NCBI GenBank assembly: GCA_963402885.1 | Contig: OY727094.1 | Location: 16,122,501-16,186,500, forward strand | DNA: 64,000 nt | Direction of reading: 5' to 3' | From: Antedon bifida | Taxonomy: Eukaryota; Echinodermata; Crinoidea; Comatulida; Antedonidae | In this document: positions 61,301 through 64,000 of the stretch, in pieces | Layout: each line of letters begins with the position of its first letter | Numbering within the stretch: position 1 is the first letter of the stretch | Position numbers and translations under genes: made by a program | Notes under the pieces: model-generated | The model's input: only the letters and a program-made list of their open reading frames with translations | What the model was told of the DNA's origin: nothing | Databases searched by the model: none

Positions 61301-63972
61301 ACCCCAGCGCTGGGCCACTACATGGCGTTTTTCAGACAGAAAAATCCGATTCGTTGAAGTTATGGTAATCTTTGGTTCAGCACCGGTCATTTCGGCATAA
61401 TCCCTGGCGCTCATTCCTGAGGCAGATTGAAATGATTTTTTACTTTTTGACGGCATCGTTGCTTTACTCAAACCGCTACACTCGTTCGTTTGACCGTTGA
61501 AAGACTTTCTAGGATTCAATATATTCGCTGATGTAGAAGCCATCGTTGGTATTTTAAAACTGCTACACTCATCAGCTTGACCATTAGAACTCCCCATAAC
61601 TCTTTTCATAGTCCTACGGGCCTTCTCACCAACTAATTTCGGAGTAGGTAAACAGTTGAAACTCATGTTTATAGACTGTAGAGAGCTATAGAGAGTGAAA
61701 CGAATGATCGTTGACAACTCTGAACGATTACGCTTGAATCAGGTCCGATATATATATACAGTTGAGTACAGAAGTACTTTTTTAAAAGAAATTAGCCTAA
61801 AGCGTTGTTTTCTTGTCAATTGTTTCCCTGCAACACATACGGATTAAAGCATTGTTAATTGTTTGTTTTCCGGTCAATCGTTTACCGTGACACGTGCGAA
61901 ACACGTTTTAGATATCCTCACACAATAACTTATACAGGTTCTCTGAATTAGTCAAGGTATTTACGAGAAAGTAAACAAAATGTCTATACCGTGGTAATGA
62001 ATATTCCTCGTACATATTCAGCTCGCTGTACACGGTATCGTTTGTAACATACTCTTTATCCAACACCTCCCGATAAAAATAGTCAATCTGTTCTTCTAGA
62101 GATTTCATACAGCAGAAGTCATGATCTTTTTGACCTGGCCTATCAAATTCGCAACCATAACAAGCCGCTTTACTTAACATCCAACACTTGTTTAACACTT
62201 GAGAAACAAACACTTCTCTGGCTAAATATTCCAATTTTAATAAAAATTCTCTCTCCACCTCGTCTACGTACGTAAATATACAACTTGTAGCCCGACTACC
62301 TCTCTCACCTCCTTCATCAACGTCGACGGATACACCCTCATTGGTCCGCATGTACCGATCACCGATATCGCTACCTGTAACAACAGTCTCCTCATCATCG
62401 CTAATAATTATAACTGTATCTACACAGCTACCTTGCGAAAAATCTATACTTCCAGACATAGCGAAATACTGTAAAGAGATACTCCACGCTAAAATAGACG
62501 AAGCACAAAAACAACCCTTTTCATACAATGTCTAAAAAGAAACGGCGCTAAAATATCAAAAACAAAAACTATAATCTTGTACCAAACAAAAAGAACAATG
62601 AACAAAAGAATTTAGGATATACTAAACAAAAGTGCAATGGTCAAACCGCCTAAAAATAGCAATAGCAATTCTCAAACAAAGAATTACCTTCATTAATTTT
62701 TTAAAATACAAATTCATCACTAACTACAAATATAACCCAGGTCAAAACGAAAACCCCGCCAAAATAACAATAACAAAGAACTACCTTCACTAATATTTTT
62801 AAAAATACAAATTCATCACTAACTACAATTATAACCCAGGCCAAAACGAAAACCCGCCAAAATAACAAACCCTCTAACAAAGAATGACCTTTTACTAATT
62901 AATATTACAATAACAGAAAATTAAACAATAGAAAATATGAAATATACCCTAGGGATATGACATTCCTTTCGGGTCTGAAGTACTCCTGCCCTTGGGTGTA
63001 TGACCTTCCTTTTTGGACTGAAGTCCCTCATCTTCTACTGCTATTCATTAACCATCAATGGACAACCTTCCGACGGAGCTATAGTTGATTTTATACGATA
63101 CATTCCCATTGTCCAAATCATCCTATCGCTCTTTATATTCATTAACCATCAACAGACAACCTTCCGACGGAGCTATAGTTAATTTTATACGATATATTTC
63201 CATTGTCCAAATCATCATATTGCTCTTTATTCATTAACCATCAACGGACAACCTTCCGACGGAGCTATAGTTGATTTTATACGATACATTCCCATTGTCC
63301 AAATCATCCTATCGCTCTTTATATTCATTAACCATCAACAGACAACCTTCCGACGGAGCTATAGTTAATTTTATACAATATATTCCCATTGTCCAAATTA
63401 TGCTATCGCTCTTTATTCATCAACGATCAACAGAAAACCTTCTGAAGGAGCATTGTTTGATTTTATACAATATATTCCCATTGTCCAAATCATGCCATCG
63501 CTCTTTATTCATCAACGGACAACCTTCCGACGGAGCTATAGTTGATTTTATACGATACATTCCCATTGTCCAAATCATCCTATTGCTCTTTATTCGTCAA
63601 CGGACAACCTTCTGAAGGAGCATTGTTTGATTTTATAAGATACATTTTTGTCATATCATTGTTTATTCATCAACCCGAAACAATATATCGATAAAAAAAA
63701 CGAAATTCTAAATATTTGGAGTTTATGTTACATGATTAGTGCATGCATTAGTAAGAACAAATTTCATTCGTTCCAATTAAAATATTTCATATAAATTAGT
63801 AGTAGTATTTTAAAATTTTTTTCAGGTTGTTCAACCGTTGGCCTGTCCATCTGGTAAAGGTTTACTGAAGAACCAGCCGGAAATTGCTGACTGGATGAAA
63901 CGTGTAGAAGACAAATTGAATCCAGATTACGATGAATTGAATAAACCACTGAAAGCAGTTTGCAAACAATGA
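52375..63972 (+). CDS. Glutathione S-transferase, theta class, complete
   Basis: Five exons (52375-52486, 53739-53826, 54091-54241, 54739-54906, 63826-63972) join in consistent phases into 221 residues. The N-terminal thioredoxin-like domain has NPLSQPSR with Ser11, the theta-class catalytic serine. VP at 54-55 is the cis-proline position and DGDFTLGES at 59-67 gives Glu66-Ser67, which hold the glutathione gamma-glutamyl group. WYP and AYLAWQHT open the helical C-terminal domain, and SVADLFAICE matches its conserved core. It conjugates glutathione to electrophiles in the cytosol. At 221 residues it lacks part of the C-terminal extension of mammalian GSTT1/2 (about 240). The last intron is 8.9 kb and contains two genes on the opposite strand. 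Donor choice at 54242 keeps the frame. Confidence 0.9.
52541..52716. repeat. Minisatellite of GGACAA(C/T)TACC units (GST intron 1)
   Basis: About a dozen units of GGACAACTACCACCC or GGACAATTACCC(ATA), with irregular spacing of 15-18 bases, ending in a run of C at about 52702-52714. Non-coding. Confidence 0.85.
53478..53556. repeat. Inverted repeat with two TGACGTCA cores
   Basis: AATGACGTCATGAT at 53478-53491 is repeated inverted at 53543-53556. Each arm contains the CRE palindrome TGACGTCA, and GTGATATCGTCAC sits between. It could be a tiny MITE in GST intron 1 or a paired binding site for CREB/ATF-type factors. Confidence 0.5.
54440..54590. repeat. Tandem repeat of ATATCCGAGTTTTT units (GST intron 3)
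   Basis: Four or five diverged units of about 36 bases, each with GATATCCGA(G/C)TTTT and AGATCTA. It shares words with 47510-47665 on the opposite strand. Confidence 0.7.
55050..55552 (+). repeat. 92-bp tandem array, left block (GST intron 4)
   Basis: Five close copies spaced exactly 92 bases apart (GGACAACCTTCCGACGGAG at 55112, 55204, 55296, 55388 and 55480), after one decayed unit. The array begins about 140 bases past exon 4 and stops inside a unit at CGCTCT (55552). Confidence 0.93.
55553..55907. other. Left end of the segment between the two 92-bp arrays
   Basis: Unique sequence starting GGTCACAAAAGCATGGGAG directly after the broken repeat unit. A short near-palindrome, TTTCGACTTCGTCGAAA, lies at about 55578-55594. 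No gene or mobile-element terminus is recognised. Confidence 0.45.
55908..56533. repeat. Direct duplication of about 310 bp
   Basis: Copy 1 spans about 55911-56233 and copy 2 about 56234-56533, directly abutting. Both have ACAGTCTCTCTTTATC, CAGTATACAGAGAAATAATA, CCTTAACCACTAAAGATATG and several (T)CTTGACCATTT units near the end. Non-coding. Confidence 0.85.
57408..57680. repeat. Tandem duplication of about 125-150 bp with TGTACA words
   Basis: Two copies containing CACTGTACA(C/T)TTTTATAAG, ATTAGTTTAAT, TTTTTGTAAA and AAAATAAAA(G/T)CTGTACACC, at about 57420-57550 and 57572-57680. No coding sense. Confidence 0.7.
58126..58144 (+). repeat. Run of 19 G
   Basis: Uninterrupted homopolymer G at 58126-58144. 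Other long G/C runs occur at about 49675-49693, 50026-50039 and 52702-52714. Such runs are prone to length error and can form four-stranded structures. Confidence 0.9.
58513..58622 (+). promoter_or_regulatory. Inverted CCAAT box and two CRE palindromes
   Basis: ATTGG at 58515-58519, then TGACGTCA at 58573-58580 and again at 58615-58622. This is a typical CREB/ATF plus NF-Y arrangement, and the local sequence is less AT-rich than its surroundings. No start codon or exon follows in either direction, so its target, if any, is unclear. Confidence 0.3.
59470..59695. repeat. Tandem duplication, 112-bp unit, two copies
   Basis: TTATCCACACAATGA starts at 59476 and 59588. Both copies continue with AACAATCACAT...ATTAACGATCAATGGAATTA and CAATACAATAATACA. 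It lies about 130 bases past the ALKBH2-type stop codon, probably in the 3' flank. Confidence 0.88.
59822..61666 (-). CDS. Two PC4 domains fused to an ALKBH2-type DNA dealkylase
   Basis: Three exons (61666-60644, 60423-60281, 60119-59822) join in phases 0 and 2 into 487 residues. Residues 1-106 are basic and low-complexity, with a repeated NGQxxECS motif at 28 and 57. Two PC4/SUB1-type domains follow (about 107-169 and 182-250), each with the LRE/IRR-x-(F/C)-Y...PGxxGINL...W(Q/Y)KL pattern of the single-strand-DNA-binding fold. An acidic linker leads to an ALKBH2-like Fe(II)/2-oxoglutarate dioxygenase (about 292-487): IDYFTGDLAKV, GKWFNIPRKQ, His400-x-Asp402, His465 (WYHSLP), Arg477 and Arg483. 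ALKBH2 removes N1-methyladenine and N3-methylcytosine by oxidation in the nucleus. The human base-flipping finger Val-Phe-Gly reads Val-Cys331-Gly here. PC4 normally dimerises, so two domains in one chain may act as a built-in dimer. The gene lies inside the GST intron on the opposite strand. Confidence 0.88.
61749..61758 (-). promoter_or_regulatory. TATA box for the PC4-ALKBH2 gene
   Basis: TATATATATA lies 83-92 bases upstream of the ATG at 61666, inside the 240-base gap after the upstream gene. With transcription starting about 30 bases downstream, the mRNA would have a leader of about 55 bases, consistent with ATG 61666 rather than any earlier start. Confidence 0.5.
61908..62459 (-). CDS. 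Small acidic Cys/His protein with SUMO-interaction-like motif
   Basis: A single open exon runs from ATG 62459 to TAA 61908, 183 residues, on the same strand and 241 bases upstream of the PC4-ALKBH2 gene. Residues 16-24 read VIIISDDEE, the classic shape of a SUMO-interaction motif (aliphatic core then acidic tail). Residues 27-54 are acidic and Gly/Ser-rich. A predicted helical region (about 62-95) leads to CYGCEFDRPGQKDHDFCC (100-117), a possible C-x2-C-x9-H-x2-C metal site. The rest is rich in Tyr, Leu and Glu. No secretion signal or membrane segment is seen. I do not recognise the family; a loosely similar CYGC...H..C signature exists, from memory only, in uncharacterised marine invertebrate proteins. 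Its position suggests shared origin or use with the downstream dealkylase. An in-frame upstream extension lacks an ATG. Confidence 0.6.
   Translation of the reverse strand: MSGSIDFSQGSCVDTVIIISDDEETVVTGSDIGDRYMRTNEGVSVDVDEGGERGSRATSCIFTYVDEVEREFLLKLEYLAREVFVSQVLNKCWMLSKAACYGCEFDRPGQKDHDFCCMKSLEEQIDYFYREVLDKEYVTNDTVYSELNMYEEYSLPRYRHFVYFLVNTLTNSENLYKLLCEDI
62655..62915. repeat. Direct repeat of about 114 bp upstream of the Cys/His gene
   Basis: Two and a bit copies of a unit with AATACAAATTCATCACTAAC, ATAACCCAGG(T/C)CAAAACGAAAA and CCCGCCAAAATAAC (about 62700-62765 and 62810-62865), with an ACAAAGAATGACCTT remnant after. It lies 250-450 bases before the ATG at 62459, in the promoter region of that gene. 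Confidence 0.75.
63043..63665 (+). repeat. 92-bp tandem array, right block (GST intron 4)
   Basis: About seven units of the same repeat as 55050-55552, same orientation. They start exactly at the unit's ATTCATTAACC and grow more divergent toward the right (last units have CTTCTGAAGGAGCATTGTTT). It ends 160 bases before the final GST exon. Confidence 0.93.
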
Positions 63973-64000
63973 ACTAAATAGGCCTCTGCAAGAGATGGCC

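Noticed and set aside
63764..63949. Minus-strand frame opposite the last GST exon
   Set aside because: Shadow of the plus-strand coding exon, which has a good acceptor and family match.

Overview
The window looks like nuclear DNA of a marine deuterostome invertebrate, most likely an echinoderm. It is AT-rich, has short exons with GT-AG introns, and is dense in LINE remnants, tRNA-derived SINEs, small TTAA-flanked inverted-repeat elements and minisatellites. The palindrome TAGGCCTA is unusually frequent. The species assignment is inference; no ribosomal or mitochondrial marker is present.

Layout. 0-1.5 kb: 3' half of an apparently intact LINE reverse transcriptase, cut by the window edge. 1.5-11.8 kb: repeat debris (foldback elements, a minus-strand LINE 3' remnant, SINE pieces). 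11.8-18.3 kb: three exons of a minus-strand ankyrin-repeat gene. 18.5-25.2 kb: four unrelated tandem arrays (98, 39, about 70-78 and 73 bp units). The 39-bp array is fully open and encodes 16 near-identical 13-residue units separated by R-R-K. 26.8-34.9 kb: SINEs, a TTAA-flanked piggyBac-like non-autonomous element, a degraded LINE 5' part and a 44-bp array. 39.3-40.15 kb: a terminal-inverted-repeat element.

40.4-47.06 kb: a complete ten-exon class I cytokine receptor on the plus strand (Ig domain, cytokine-binding module with a degenerate WSXWS, a further FN3-like domain, membrane helix, Box 1, 216-residue tail). 47-52 kb: more small elements, an RTE-type endonuclease remnant and a tRNA-Ser-like SINE.

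52.4-63.97 kb: a complete five-exon theta-class glutathione S-transferase on the plus strand. Its last intron (8.9 kb) holds two genes on the opposite strand. One encodes two PC4-type single-strand-DNA-binding domains fused to an ALKBH2-type DNA dealkylase; the other encodes a small acidic Cys/His protein with a SUMO-interaction-like motif. A 92-bp tandem array lies at both ends of this intron in the same orientation and register, so the roughly 7.5 kb between, with both genes, looks inserted into one older array. The PC4-PC4-ALKBH2 fusion and its partner are the most unusual content of the window.
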